NCBI RefSeq assembly: GCF_003254565.1
Contig: NZ_QJRI01000168.1
Span: forward strand, 62,001 to 126,000
Length of the DNA: 64,000 nt
Direction: 5' to 3'
Origin: Flavobacterium nitrogenifigens
GTDB lineage: Bacteria; Bacteroidota; Bacteroidia; Flavobacteriales; Flavobacteriaceae
Made by a program: the position numbers and the translations under genes. Every line of letters begins with the position of its first letter. Position 1 is the first letter of the stretch. This document shows, in pieces, positions 12,763 to 22,123 of this stretch. A model generated the notes under the pieces. The model was not told the DNA's origin and did not search any database. It saw only the letters and a program-made list of their open reading frames with translations.

Positions 12763-13018
12763 GGACGCGGATGAGACGGATTCGCTATCGCGAAGACGCG
12801 GAAGAAAACGGATTTATTTTTTAAACACATAGAAACATAGACTTCCTTTGCACATAAAAAGGCGTTTCACTTGCATACATACACATAGCTATGTGTTAAT
12901 GACTAGTCATTTTCAATATCCTCAATTTCGCAAAGAGAATAAAAACCTATGTTTCTATGTGTTTAAAAAATCCGTGTCAATCCGCGTCTTTACGAAGTAA
13001 ATCCGTTTCATCCGCGTT
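12763..13018. repeat. Nested inverted repeat element between GH78 and araC-type gene
   Basis: Inner arms at 12817-12840 and 12947-12970 are perfect 24-bp inverted copies containing CACATAGAAACATAG. Outer arms are imperfect copies around CGCGGAT...CGGATTCGCTATCGCGAAG and ATCCGCGTCTTTACGAAG. Parts recur at 26727-26855 and at 63904-64000 with the same internal TTCACTTGCATA. There is no gene in 12600-13035 apart from this element and the promoter described separately. It is likely a non-coding mobile or dispersed repeat. Confidence 0.75.
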
Positions 13019-13035
13019 CAATTTACACTCAAAAC

Positions 13036-13854
13036 CTAAGCAATCATTCTATCAGATTCATTTTCATCTTCTAAAATATAATTAGAAGGCGTTTTGCCCA
13101 AATGCTTTTTAAACATATAAATAAAAGCACTTGCTGTTTCGTAACCTAAATCTAAAGCGATTTCTTTTATGGATTGTTTTTCGCCTAATCTTTTAATGGC
13201 TTCCAGTAATTTCATTCGGGTGCGCCAATCACTGAAATTCATTCCCAATTCTTTTATGAATAATCGCGATAAAGTTCGGCTGCTCATAAAAGAAAGTTCG
13301 GCATAATAATCAATTGTTTGTTTACTCGAAACATCATTCATTAAAAGTTCTACCACTTTCTGCAGCCTTTCATCATTTGTAGTAGGCAAAAACGTGGCGC
13401 TTGGCTCTATTAAAGCCAGTTCATCTAAAAAGACATAAATGATTCTTAATTGTGATTCTGTTAACTTACCACTTGTTCCAAAAGAAATGATTTTGAAAAC
13501 CAACTGCTTTAAAAACATTGGAATATCAAACGAAAAACTCTTTTCTGGCAATCCTCCAATTGCAGAAGGATCAATAAAAACACTGTAATAGTTAACGTCT
13601 TTCTGAAAAGTAACCTGATGCTCTACTCCGCTTGGAATCCAAAGGCCTTGCAACGGATTTACAACCCAAATGTTATTGCCAACCACAACATTCATTACGC
13701 CACGAGTTGCATAGATCAATTGTGCTCTTGGATGCGAGTGTGAGATACACATTTCGTTGTTAACTGTTTCAGTATAACCGATAACTGGGATTGAGGAATC
13801 TACTTGATACCCAAAATCCGTTGCCACTCTATATGTCCGATATCGATTATTCAT
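13036..13854 (-). CDS. AraC-family transcriptional regulator with N-terminal cupin
   Basis: A 272-residue regulator. Residues about 20-110 are a cupin-type effector domain (ISHSHPRAQLIYATRG, WIPSGVEHQVTF). The C-terminal 100 residues are two helix-turn-helix motifs: SSRTLSRLFIKELGMNFSDWRTRMKL and SIKEIALDLGYETASAFIYMFKKHLGKTPSNY, ending in the usual AraC signature. It is transcribed away from the MFS gene at 13956 with only about 100 bases between them, the standard arrangement for a regulator and the transporter it controls. It could also act on the glycosidase operon downstream, but the long repeat element between them argues for a separate unit. Confidence 0.9.
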   Translation of the reverse strand: MNNRYRTYRVATDFGYQVDSSIPVIGYTETVNNEMCISHSHPRAQLIYATRGVMNVVVGNNIWVVNPLQGLWIPSGVEHQVTFQKDVNYYSVFIDPSAIGGLPEKSFSFDIPMFLKQLVFKIISFGTSGKLTESQLRIIYVFLDELALIEPSATFLPTTNDERLQKVVELLMNDVSSKQTIDYYAELSFMSSRTLSRLFIKELGMNFSDWRTRMKLLEAIKRLGEKQSIKEIALDLGYETASAFIYMFKKHLGKTPSNYILEDENESDRMIA

Positions 13855-13955
13855 TGTCCAAATATAGCAACTCTGACATTAGTATTCTTTTAATCTTTGC
13901 AAAAAATAATACAGCTGTTGTTTTTTAATCTAATTTAAAAATCAAAAAATATCTC

Positions 13956-15167
13956 ATGGACACTATTAAAGCAAATCCTGACATAGTTAAAAAAACCACC
14001 TATTCGATCTTATTCATCATAAGTTTTTCTCATTTAATTAATGATCTTTTACAGGCTGTTGTTCCTTCAATTTATCCGCTTTTAAAAGATAATTTCAGTT
14101 TAAGTTTTACTCAAATTGGTATCATTACGCTAACTTACCAAATGGTAGCGTCTATTTTACAGCCATTTGTGGGAATGTATACCGATAAAAACTCAAAACC
14201 ATACTCGCTAATTGTTGGAATGTGTTTTACAATGGTTGGACTTTTCTTTGTTTCGATTGCTTCGAGTTTTATCAACTTATTATTATCCGTAAGTTTAATC
14301 GGAATTGGATCTTCCATTTTTCATCCAGAATCTTCACGTGTGGCGCATTTGGCTTCGGGCGGAAAAAGAGGTTTGGCGCAGTCTATTTTTCAATTGGGAG
14401 GAAATGCAGGAAGTGCGATCGGACCATTATTAGCGGCATTTATCGTTATTCCGCACGGACAATCTTATATCGCTTGGTTTTGTATTATTGCGTTAGTTGG
14501 CGTTTTTGCTTTGTATAAAATTGCGATTTGGTACACAGCACATTTATCCGAAAGAAATGCGAATAAAGCCGCTCACAAAATTGAAACACATCATTTATCT
14601 AAAAACCGAGTAATTGCTTCGTTGATTATTTTATTGGTTCTGATTTTCTCTAAGTATTTCTATATGAGCAGTATTACGAGTTATTATACTTTCTTCCTTA
14701 TAGATAAATTTCACATCACAATTCAGCAGTCACAAGTCTATTTATTCTTGTTTTCTGGCGCTGTTGCTGCAGGAACTTTAATTGGAGGACCAATTGGAGA
14801 TCGTTATGGCAGAAAATATGTAATCTGGGTTTCAATTCTTGGTGTTGCTCCGTTTACTTTGATGTTGCCTTATGTTTCTTTATTTTGGGTTGGAACTTTA
14901 TCTGTAATTATCGGATTGATTCTTTCATCTGCATTCTCAGCAATTCTGGTTTATGCAACTGAATTAATGCCCGGAAAAGTCGGACTTGTTGCGGGTCTTT
15001 TCTTCGGATTTGCTTTCGGAATGGGCGGATTAGGTTCTGCTATTTTAGGAAAAATTGCCGATGCTACAAGTATTGAATATGTATTTAAAATTTGTGCGTT
15101 TCTGCCTTTGATTGGAGTTATTACTGGGTTCTTGCCTAATATTGAAGGTAGAAAGAAAAATGCTTAA
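13956..15167 (+). CDS. MFS transporter, fosmidomycin-resistance (Fsr) type
   Basis: A 403-residue inner-membrane protein with about twelve hydrophobic segments. The opening SHLINDLLQAVVPSIYPLLKDNFSLSFTQIG and the loop GMYTDKNSKPYSL are typical of the Fsr branch of the major facilitator superfamily, as is RVAHLASGGKRGLAQSIFQLGGNAGSAIGP; the second half repeats the MFS loop GGPIGDRYGRKYV. Fsr proteins export fosmidomycin and other small compounds in exchange for protons; the natural substrate here is unknown. The divergent AraC-type gene probably controls it. A bidirectional terminator follows directly. Confidence 0.85.
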   Translation: MDTIKANPDIVKKTTYSILFIISFSHLINDLLQAVVPSIYPLLKDNFSLSFTQIGIITLTYQMVASILQPFVGMYTDKNSKPYSLIVGMCFTMVGLFFVSIASSFINLLLSVSLIGIGSSIFHPESSRVAHLASGGKRGLAQSIFQLGGNAGSAIGPLLAAFIVIPHGQSYIAWFCIIALVGVFALYKIAIWYTAHLSERNANKAAHKIETHHLSKNRVIASLIILLVLIFSKYFYMSSITSYYTFFLIDKFHITIQQSQVYLFLFSGAVAAGTLIGGPIGDRYGRKYVIWVSILGVAPFTLMLPYVSLFWVGTLSVIIGLILSSAFSAILVYATELMPGKVGLVAGLFFGFAFGMGGLGSAILGKIADATSIEYVFKICAFLPLIGVITGFLPNIEGRKKNA

Positions 15168-15187
15168 ACTTTAAAAGCTTAAAAAAA

Positions 15188-15221
15188 TAAAAAATGCTCC
15201 ATATTTGGAGCATTTTTTATT
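15188..15221. terminator. Bidirectional rho-independent terminator
   Basis: Stem AAAAATGCTCC / GGAGCATTTTT around the loop ATATTT, with A and T runs on both sides. It sits between the converging MFS gene and the gene ending at 15243, so it can stop transcription from both. Confidence 0.85.
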
Positions 15222-15242
15222 TATAATAATCTACCTTTTAAT

Positions 15243-16178
15243 CTAAGACTTATACATCGCTTTCTCTTGAGGAGTCATTTCTTTTAACAAAATCTCATCT
15301 TTATATTTTACTGTATAATTTTGATCCGTTATCAAATTTTGATATCCTTCTGAGGTATAAAAAACCGGCATAACAGATTTTTCAATTATTTTAACATTTT
15401 TTTCCCCGTCTACCATGTCTACTTCTTCATTAGAAAAATAATAGATATTAAATTTAAAATTACGATTCTTTGTATTGTCTAATATATCATCCATCACTCC
15501 CAAATGAGTGCCAGGAAAAACCGGATCATTCACTTTTACAGATAGTGATTTTTCATCAAGACCAATATAAGATGCATTAGTTCCATCTGCATGATCAACA
15601 ACAATTTCAGTTTTAAAAACTACTTTTCCATCTTTATCAATAGCATTTCTTTTGATTTCAGTAACAATACCTTTTCTCATGGAACAAATTGTGTCTTTTG
15701 TTTTAGAGTACACAACATAATTTTTCCATATATCTGATCTTACATTAAATCTATTAGACTCATAAATCGTTACGGTTTTATTCTCTTTAAAGGGAAGCAA
15801 ATAGGTTATAGCATAATCTACTTGAGGTTTAATAAGTCCCCTTCTACAAATGTAACTGTACGAACAATTAATTGGCTTCTCTTTATCAGCAGGATAAAGT
15901 TTAAAAAGCGTTCCCGTATCATCAATTAAATTTATGTTATACGTTTTTTTGATTGCAACAATATCGTTTACATTTGAAACGTTTTCTATATTAAATTCTA
16001 TAAAATAATTACCCGGCACTGCCTTAGTATATTTAAACTCAACACTATTATCTGCATTTCTGGTCCGAGTAACATAGATTTGATTTTGAGCGGTAATGGA
16101 ATTGAAAACAGAAAGAAGAAAAACTAAAATTTTAAAAAAATTACTTTTTGACATAATTACATTTTTATCATTAAACAT
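15243..16178 (-). CDS. Secreted protein with degenerate M23/LytM-like domain
   Basis: A 311-residue protein. The true start is probably the ninth codon (MSKSNFFK), which leads directly into a signal peptide ending at NSITAQ. Residues about 160-260 recall an M23 peptidase beta-sheet: RKGIVTEI, KTEIVVDHADGTNASYIGL, VKVNDPVFPGTHLGVMDD. The first histidine of the family is kept in VDH, but the HxH metal-binding pair near the end is missing (NRNFKFNIYYF), so it is unlikely to be an active peptidase. Such inactive M23 folds often bind peptidoglycan or act as partners. The final TPQEKAMYKS tail is unrecognised. Isolated gene with terminators on both sides. Confidence 0.6.
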   Translation of the reverse strand: MFNDKNVIMSKSNFFKILVFLLSVFNSITAQNQIYVTRTRNADNSVEFKYTKAVPGNYFIEFNIENVSNVNDIVAIKKTYNINLIDDTGTLFKLYPADKEKPINCSYSYICRRGLIKPQVDYAITYLLPFKENKTVTIYESNRFNVRSDIWKNYVVYSKTKDTICSMRKGIVTEIKRNAIDKDGKVVFKTEIVVDHADGTNASYIGLDEKSLSVKVNDPVFPGTHLGVMDDILDNTKNRNFKFNIYYFSNEEVDMVDGEKNVKIIEKSVMPVFYTSEGYQNLITDQNYTVKYKDEILLKEMTPQEKAMYKS

Positions 16179-16302
16179 TGTTTAAAAAGCAATACAAATG
16201 TAGTACAAAAACTACAATTAAAAATACAAAAGTAGTCTTTATATTATTTATTTAACACAGTAATTTACTGAAATTCTATCTTGACATATTTTTTATATCA
16301 AA

Positions 16303-16339
16303 CAATAAAAGCGCTTCCAAACAAGAAAACGCTTTTATT
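16303..16339. terminator. Rho-independent terminator downstream of the SSS symporter gene
   Basis: Inverted repeat AATAAAAGCG / CGCTTTTATT with a 17-base loop, about 50 bases beyond the stop of the symporter gene at 16392 and facing the upstream region of the M23-like gene. Confidence 0.7.
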
Positions 16340-16391
16340 ACTGCAAAGTTTTATAATCTTACTTTAAAACTTTTGGCTGTTTTAATTATAA

Positions 16392-17972
16392 TTAATTGAA
16401 ATTAAAAATTAGATACAAAAGAACAATCACCAATCCTAACAACCCAAACAAGAGCTTTACTTTTTTACTCGTTTTAGGAATATCCGTTTCATTTGAAACA
16501 TTAACTTCAGGATTTTTATCGGTTAAAGAAATAATAACAGCTGTAATTAAAAGCACAGCAAAAATGTAAAACGAAATCAATAAAAAGTGAGGCCAAACTG
16601 GATATTTATCAGCAGGGAAAATCCATAGATATAAAACCCCAACAAACAAACTAAAAGCCGAACCCCAAGAAAGCGTTACATTTACGGCTTTTTTAGTCGT
16701 GCGTTTCCAGAAAACACTCAAAAGAAAAACAACAGATAACGAAGGCGCCAGGAAACCTAAAACCGCCTGAAAGATGTTGAACAAATTCTGTCCTTTGATG
16801 TTGTCAATCGCAACGGCAATTAGAATCGCAAAAATACATCCAGCAGCAATGGTTAAACGTCCAATTTTAATTTGATCTTGAATTGTCGCCGTCGGATTAA
16901 TTTTCTTTACATAAATATCATTCGTAAAAACGGTGCTCAACGCGTTTAAAGAAGAACCAATTGTTCCCACCAAAACTGCAATCATCACACAGATTACCAA
17001 ACCGTTCATTCCGCTTGGGAAAAGGTTTGTAACCATGGTCATATAAGCCAAATCAGAATTGCTTCCTAATTCTGGATATAACGCATAACACAAAATTCCT
17101 GGAAGAATAAATAATGGCAACGCCATTACTTTTAACCAACCAATAAAATTTACGCCCAATTGTCCTTGTTCTAAGTTTTTCGCTCCCAAAACACTTTGTA
17201 CCATCGATTGATCCGTACAGAAAAAAGCAACTGCTGCTACAGGATATCCTAACAAAATAGCTGGCCAAGGATAATGCGCATCATCTGAAGGACGGACTAA
17301 GTTCCAAAAGTTAGATGGAGTTTTAGCAATTAAAACATCGATTCCTCCTAGTTTTTGTAAACCTAAAAAGGAAAGTGTTAATGAAACGACAATTAACAAA
17401 ATCATCTGAAAAACATTCACTTTTGCAATTGCTTTTAATCCTCCCGCAAAAGTAAAAATTCCAGAAAAAATCACTAAAACGGTAACGCTCTGCCACATCG
17501 GGATTCCTAAAATCTGACGTACTAAAACGCCTCCGCTGAATAATCCTAAAGACAACCAGCTAACTAATATTTTTACCAAAGCGTACCAAGCCAAAATATT
17601 CTGTGTACTATCGCCATAGCGTTTTCCCATATATTCGGGCATTGTGCTCACTTTACTCGCAATATATCTTGGCGCAAAAACCATTGCCAAAAGCAGTAAA
17701 AACACAAAAGCGTACCATTCAAAATTTCCGGCAACAATTCCCGTTGCGTAACCAATACTTGCAAAAGCCAATAACGACGAAGGCCCAACGTTGGTTCCCC
17801 ACATATTAAACCCAATGCTGTACCAGTTTAAGGAGTTTCCGGCCAGAAAAAGCGTTTCGTTTTTCTTTCTCTGTTTCATACTTACCACATATCCAATGAC
17901 TAACAAAGCCACTAAATAACCCGCAACAATGACAAAATCGAGCGTAGTTAATTTATCGTAGATGCTGTTCAT
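16392..17972 (-). CDS. Sodium/solute symporter (SSS family)
   Basis: A 526-residue inner-membrane protein with about 14 hydrophobic segments. The opening LDFVIVAGYLVALLVIGYVV, the loop GNSLNWYSIGFNMWGTNVGPSSLLAFASIGYATG and the later MVQSVLGAKNLEQGQLG and GSSLNALSTVFTNDIYVK are signatures of SGLT-like members of SSS. These carry sugars or organic acids with sodium. Its start overlaps the stop of the Gfo/Idh/MocA gene upstream by four bases (ATGA), so the two are translationally coupled. With the rhamnose mutarotase fusion upstream, a rhamnose, uronate or rhamnogalacturonan fragment is the likely cargo; this is inference. Confidence 0.88.
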   Translation of the reverse strand: MNSIYDKLTTLDFVIVAGYLVALLVIGYVVSMKQRKKNETLFLAGNSLNWYSIGFNMWGTNVGPSSLLAFASIGYATGIVAGNFEWYAFVFLLLLAMVFAPRYIASKVSTMPEYMGKRYGDSTQNILAWYALVKILVSWLSLGLFSGGVLVRQILGIPMWQSVTVLVIFSGIFTFAGGLKAIAKVNVFQMILLIVVSLTLSFLGLQKLGGIDVLIAKTPSNFWNLVRPSDDAHYPWPAILLGYPVAAVAFFCTDQSMVQSVLGAKNLEQGQLGVNFIGWLKVMALPLFILPGILCYALYPELGSNSDLAYMTMVTNLFPSGMNGLVICVMIAVLVGTIGSSLNALSTVFTNDIYVKKINPTATIQDQIKIGRLTIAAGCIFAILIAVAIDNIKGQNLFNIFQAVLGFLAPSLSVVFLLSVFWKRTTKKAVNVTLSWGSAFSLFVGVLYLWIFPADKYPVWPHFLLISFYIFAVLLITAVIISLTDKNPEVNVSNETDIPKTSKKVKLLFGLLGLVIVLLYLIFNFN

Positions 17973-19033
17973 AGTCCGTATTCGTTAAGAATATCGGCAA
18001 TTTTAACCGGCATTCCAGTTTGCAGCGATTTGTCCATTGCTTGTAACAAAGCCACCGTTCCAATTCCTTCTTCCATGTTTGGATACGCTTCAAAACCTTG
18101 TTCGATACTATCTGTAAAATATTCTAAATAATTCTGATATTCCCCGCCGTGGTGACTTTGCCCTTCAAAACGGAAATAATATTTTATCGTACTGTCACCC
18201 CAAGTAATTACTTTTTCTTCGCCAGTTTTGTCTGTAATGGCATAGCGCAATTCATGATAATCTGCCTGACTTGCTCCTTCTGTTGCTCTTAAAATCGTGC
18301 TCATTCCGCTGTCACGTTGCGCTGGCTGAGTCGGCGAAGTATAGACACCACTTACACGTGCAATTCTTCCATCAGTTGCTTTGAAGATAAAATGCATCGT
18401 ATCTTCATTTTTCAATCCTGCATTTTGTCCGTTACTGCTAATCATTCCGTACCCCATTACTTCCTGAATATTTGGCAAATACCATCTAATAAAATCTACG
18501 GGATGACTCAAACCTCCGTACAGCCATTTAAACGATTGCAAAAGCGACCATTCTTTCTTTAAAAACCATCTGTGATCAGCGTGATATTGGGCTTCAATCG
18601 TAATTAAATCTCCAATTAAACCTGCTTCATAATCCGCTCTTTGTCTTTTGGCTGGTTCGAAAAAACGAGAACTTTGTCCAATGAAAACTTTCTTTCCAGT
18701 TGATTTGCTTAATTCTAGCAATTCTTTAGCATCCGAAAGATCATCTATAAACGGTTTGGTACAAACGACATGTTTTCCACTTAATAAAGCTTGTTTTACA
18801 TGTTGTGCATGAAGATGATCTGGTGTATAAATCGCAATAATATCAATTGATGCATCATTCAATAAATCGTCGTAATTGGTTGTATAAGAATGAAAATCGA
18901 ATTCTTTTGCACGTTGTTTGCACAATTCTTCGTTTCGGTCGCATATTTTAACAAGTTCTAGTTTTGAACTTTCTATAGCAGCCGACATTGTGCTTCGTCC
19001 TTCTCCGAGGCCTAGAATGGCTATTTTTAACAT
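17969..19033 (-). CDS. Gfo/Idh/MocA-family oxidoreductase
   Basis: A 354-residue cytoplasmic protein. The Rossmann motif is ILGLGEGRS near residue 5, followed by the family lysine motif as CTKPF (usual form EKP) near residue 95 and the dimer domain with DHRWFLKKEWSLL and GGLSHPVDFIRWYLP. The family oxidises or reduces sugars and inositols with NAD(P). No signal peptide is present. Four-base overlap with the SSS symporter gene shows that transport and this reaction belong together. The specific sugar cannot be read from sequence. Confidence 0.85.
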   Translation of the reverse strand: MLKIAILGLGEGRSTMSAAIESSKLELVKICDRNEELCKQRAKEFDFHSYTTNYDDLLNDASIDIIAIYTPDHLHAQHVKQALLSGKHVVCTKPFIDDLSDAKELLELSKSTGKKVFIGQSSRFFEPAKRQRADYEAGLIGDLITIEAQYHADHRWFLKKEWSLLQSFKWLYGGLSHPVDFIRWYLPNIQEVMGYGMISSNGQNAGLKNEDTMHFIFKATDGRIARVSGVYTSPTQPAQRDSGMSTILRATEGASQADYHELRYAITDKTGEEKVITWGDSTIKYYFRFEGQSHHGGEYQNYLEYFTDSIEQGFEAYPNMEEGIGTVALLQAMDKSLQTGMPVKIADILNEYGL

Positions 19034-19054
19034 TGGTGGTTAGTTTAGATTATT

Positions 19055-19182
19055 AGTTTTTTTTCGCCACGAATTCACGAATTATTTTTTCAAATCTTTG
19101 CGATTATTTTTTTCGAATAATTCGAATTAATATTCCCTTTAGATTGTAAAAAATAATTCGTGAATTCGAGGCTATCTCTTTT
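19055..19182. repeat. Inverted repeat around AATTCGTGAATTCG
   Basis: The spacer between the Gfo/Idh/MocA start and the beta-helix gene stop holds an imperfect inverted repeat with outer arms GCCACGAATTCACGAATTA and TAATTCGTGAATTCG and an inner ATTATTTTTTTCGAATAATTCGAATTAAT palindrome (described by positions about 19064-19172). No gene is seen. Confidence 0.6.
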
Positions 19183-21690
19183 TTATTTCGTTTCTACTTT
19201 GTTCAAGAAAATCCAAGTTTCGTCTGGTTTTGTGCCTTCAATTCCGCTTTGGTATTTTTTCATTAAGACGTTCCAATCGTCTACGCGAGGATTGTTTTGT
19301 GTTGTTTTTGGATTGAGTTTATCCAGATTTTCTCCTTTCGGAATACTGATTACCAAGATCAATTGTCTGTCTTTTTTAAAAACCTGCAATTGTTGAAAAT
19401 CAGCATTACAGAAACCTTTGGCTACTTCTGGCCATTTTTCGAATTGTGTTTTGTGATACTCCACATATTCTTTTTGCAATTTTTCATCAGTAGGAAGATT
19501 TGCTGTTAAAACCACATTTTCCCAATCTGATGCTGGTTTTGAATCTTTGCATCTTTCAAAATTTTGGAAATCATAAACCAAATCTTCATATATTTTTATT
19601 TCTAAAGAAGGAAAAGCTCCTGCCAGTTTACGTTTCGTTCTTTCGGGCTGATTCATTTTCCCGTAAATCACCAAATGATTTTTCCATTGGTACAGTTCCT
19701 GACCTACAATTCTAAAACCAGTTAAAGTCGATTTAATTTTTTCGATATCAAAATCAGAACCTATTAATTCGATTGCATATGGTTTTGGCATTTCCTGCAA
19801 TCCCCATTTTTCATCGATTACAACTTCTTTTTCTAAATCTTTGTAAGGCGCTCTGATTCCGGCCGCATCTTTAATTTTATAACTTACATACGGATCATTG
19901 TGCTCCCAAATATTTCCTTTTGGACCGTTATGGTTTTTAAGGATTTTCTTTTCGGCAATCCAGTTGTTTTTAATCGTAAAACCTTCACTTCCTTCATCGG
20001 TATATAAATACAGCCACAAAAACGGATCGTGTGCATACGGACTATTGTAAACCTTATCAATATAATTTTCTTCAATTCGGCTTCCTGGCTGAGCCGAAAG
20101 CGTATAAATTCCCGCTACATCATGTAAATGTTTGGCATAATGATGAATTTTATTTCCAAGAATTTTATTGTTCTGCATCACGTTTGGCGTGTGCGTCCAA
20201 CCCCAGCCCATTGCCATTCCCGAATAAGAGACATCCGAAATTTCGTTGTGTTCAATTGTAATATTTCGAACAAAACCTGCACTGATTCCCAGAGTTCCCC
20301 AATCTTCATTGGTTACGTTGGTGATTAAATTGTCCGAAATCACTTCATCCGAACACATTTCTCTTTCGTCTTTTATAATTAAAGGCAAATGCGCTTCGAA
20401 AGCTTCTTCGGAGAAAACACCAACGTTGATAGCGCTTCCGCCAATATCTTTAAATAAATTTCCTTTTACCGTATTGTGATTCGTTCCTTTATTTAAATCT
20501 AAACCTGTCGAAGACAGATGTTCAAAACGGCAAGATTCAAACTGAATATTATTAGCATAATTAACTTCAACCGCTGCACGAGGTCTTCCTACCCAAGCTT
20601 GATTTTCTAAACTCGCCTGATTTGGTGTTCCTGGAACTTTTAATTTATAAGCATCTAATAAATATAAACCGGACTGCAACGGCACGTGACCTTGCTGTGA
20701 AGGACGAAGCCAGTTGCTGTACTGAAACGAAATTCCTTTAAATTGAAAATGATGTACAGGCGAATCGATTGTTCCTTTTACTTCAACCAGATTTTCTAAA
20801 ACTGGAGCTGTAATAATAACCGAATTAATTTCTTCTCCAGCTCTCGGAACATAATAGATTTTAGCATTTTTCTTATCCAAATACCATTCTCCAGGCTCGT
20901 TTAAAAGCGAAAAAGCATTGTTTAAGAAATAAGCCGAATTCCCGTTATTTTTAGAAATCCACGGAGCAGGCCACGGATGTTCGCTTTGAATACGGCTTTC
21001 TGGCTCTTCAAACGAAAGTTTGGCGCTGTCTTTTTGTACTTCGATATTTTTTATTCTAAGATTGGCATTCGACCACCATTGTACAATAAACATTTCCATT
21101 CCCGGCTCGAACTTCACCGATTTATCTTTAAACGGAATCCAGCAGGTTTGTTCTTCGTGATTCCACGATAAAATACGTTCCATTGTGGTTCCGGCAGTAT
21201 TTTTGGCTCTTACGGCTTTTTTGCCATTTACCCACAATTGTCTGTAATCAATTAGGCCTCCTGCTTTTTTAGGAGCATCTGCCACCCAAACAGCACCTTT
21301 TTTAAGTCCGTTGATAATGGTTGTCGATTTTGTCCAGTTTTTAATTTCGATTCCACCGCTTATAATGGGTCTTGCATTTACATCGGCTTCAATTGTTGTT
21401 GGGCTTTCTGCTGTTCCAGAATCTTCTGGTCGTACAAATAATGGTTCGTTTAAATAATACGTTCCATTCATTACTATGATTCGGATTCCGCCTTTAATCG
21501 ATGGATCTTTTAAACGACGAAGTTCTCTCGCTTTTCGCATTGCCATGTGAACGGTTGCCAACGGATTTGATTTTGTTCCGAGGTTTGAATCTTTTCCTGA
21601 TGGCGAAACCCAGATTTCAGCTCCAGTTGCCGAAATTGTGAATACCAGTAAAAAAACGACTAGTAATTTGTTGAAAGGAATTAAACGCAT
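19183..21690 (-). CDS. Secreted right-handed beta-helix protein fused to an L-rhamnose mutarotase (RhaM) domain
   Basis: An 835-residue protein with a signal peptide ending near ISATGAE. Residues about 25-600 are a parallel beta-helix protein of the glycosidase/lyase type: WVSPSGKDSNLGTKSNPLAT at the N-cap, then many turns such as NNIQFESCRFEHLSSTGLDL, NHNTVKGNLFKDIGGSAINV and NITIEHNEISDVSYSGMAM. Residues about 722-832 match RhaM: the helix LQKEYVEYHKTQFEKWPE aligns with EYQRRHNPIWPE of E. coli RhaM, putting H746 at the catalytic histidine (H22); FQQLQVFKKDRQLILVISIP and WIFLNKV follow as expected. The preceding 70 residues may be a second, degenerate ferredoxin-like half. RhaM interconverts alpha and beta L-rhamnose, so the fusion suggests the helix releases or handles rhamnose. 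It may form an operon with the oxidoreductase and symporter genes. Confidence 0.8.
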   Translation of the reverse strand: MRLIPFNKLLVVFLLVFTISATGAEIWVSPSGKDSNLGTKSNPLATVHMAMRKARELRRLKDPSIKGGIRIIVMNGTYYLNEPLFVRPEDSGTAESPTTIEADVNARPIISGGIEIKNWTKSTTIINGLKKGAVWVADAPKKAGGLIDYRQLWVNGKKAVRAKNTAGTTMERILSWNHEEQTCWIPFKDKSVKFEPGMEMFIVQWWSNANLRIKNIEVQKDSAKLSFEEPESRIQSEHPWPAPWISKNNGNSAYFLNNAFSLLNEPGEWYLDKKNAKIYYVPRAGEEINSVIITAPVLENLVEVKGTIDSPVHHFQFKGISFQYSNWLRPSQQGHVPLQSGLYLLDAYKLKVPGTPNQASLENQAWVGRPRAAVEVNYANNIQFESCRFEHLSSTGLDLNKGTNHNTVKGNLFKDIGGSAINVGVFSEEAFEAHLPLIIKDEREMCSDEVISDNLITNVTNEDWGTLGISAGFVRNITIEHNEISDVSYSGMAMGWGWTHTPNVMQNNKILGNKIHHYAKHLHDVAGIYTLSAQPGSRIEENYIDKVYNSPYAHDPFLWLYLYTDEGSEGFTIKNNWIAEKKILKNHNGPKGNIWEHNDPYVSYKIKDAAGIRAPYKDLEKEVVIDEKWGLQEMPKPYAIELIGSDFDIEKIKSTLTGFRIVGQELYQWKNHLVIYGKMNQPERTKRKLAGAFPSLEIKIYEDLVYDFQNFERCKDSKPASDWENVVLTANLPTDEKLQKEYVEYHKTQFEKWPEVAKGFCNADFQQLQVFKKDRQLILVISIPKGENLDKLNPKTTQNNPRVDDWNVLMKKYQSGIEGTKPDETWIFLNKVETK

Positions 21691-21979
21691 TATTTATAGT
21701 ATTGATTTTTTTCTTGAGCTAAAATTACGAGGCATTTATTTAAAGCGCTATAATTTTTACAAATAATTGTATTTTTAACACTTTTACCAAATAACAGGGA
21801 CAATTTAAAAGAATATAAAATTACGAGCATCCTGTACCCTCCTGTAATATTGACTTCAAGACATTCATTTCGAAAATTCGTCTTTTAATTATCCTTTCAT
21901 TTCCGAATCAAAAAAAGTTAAATTCATAAAAAATCTGTGATAAACTCACTAAAACTGTCATTTCATATTATTTTTTTAA

Positions 21980-21987
21980 TAGATTTG
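21980..21987 (+). promoter_or_regulatory. TAnnTTTG promoter box of the GH28 gene
   Basis: TAGATTTG matches the Bacteroidota -7 consensus. No clear TTG lies at the ideal -33 distance; TGTCA at 21956-21960 is in about the right place. The operator follows without a gap, and the start codon is 136 bases downstream. Confidence 0.5.
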
Positions 21988-22001
21988 TGTAATCGATTAC
22001 A
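21988..22001. promoter_or_regulatory. Perfect 14-bp palindromic operator TGTAATCGATTACA
   Basis: Symmetric site directly after the -7 box, where a bound repressor would cover the transcription start. The form, an even palindrome with central CG, is that of LacI-family operators. A copy with 12 of 14 identical bases is at 28101-28114 upstream of the CoA-transferase operon. Confidence 0.6.
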
Positions 22002-22123
22002 TTAAATATTTCAAATTAAAAAACAGTAATTTTATTTATTGAATAAAAATTTCAGTAATAAAAAATTGAATTAATAGTGAATCGATTTCTCTAAAAAAGA
22101 CTTTTAACTATAATAGAATAAGA

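Larger units (their letters stand above)
21691..22123. other. Divergent intergenic region upstream of the GH28 gene
   Basis: There is no gene in these 433 bases. The right half contains the promoter and operator of the GH28 gene (21980-22001). I see no convincing promoter box for the minus-strand beta-helix gene. Confidence 0.6.

Noticed and set aside
13859..13866. TATATTTG on the minus strand as promoter of the AraC-type gene
   Set aside because: It is only five bases before the start codon and has no TTG at the right distance; it would give a leaderless transcript and is probably chance.
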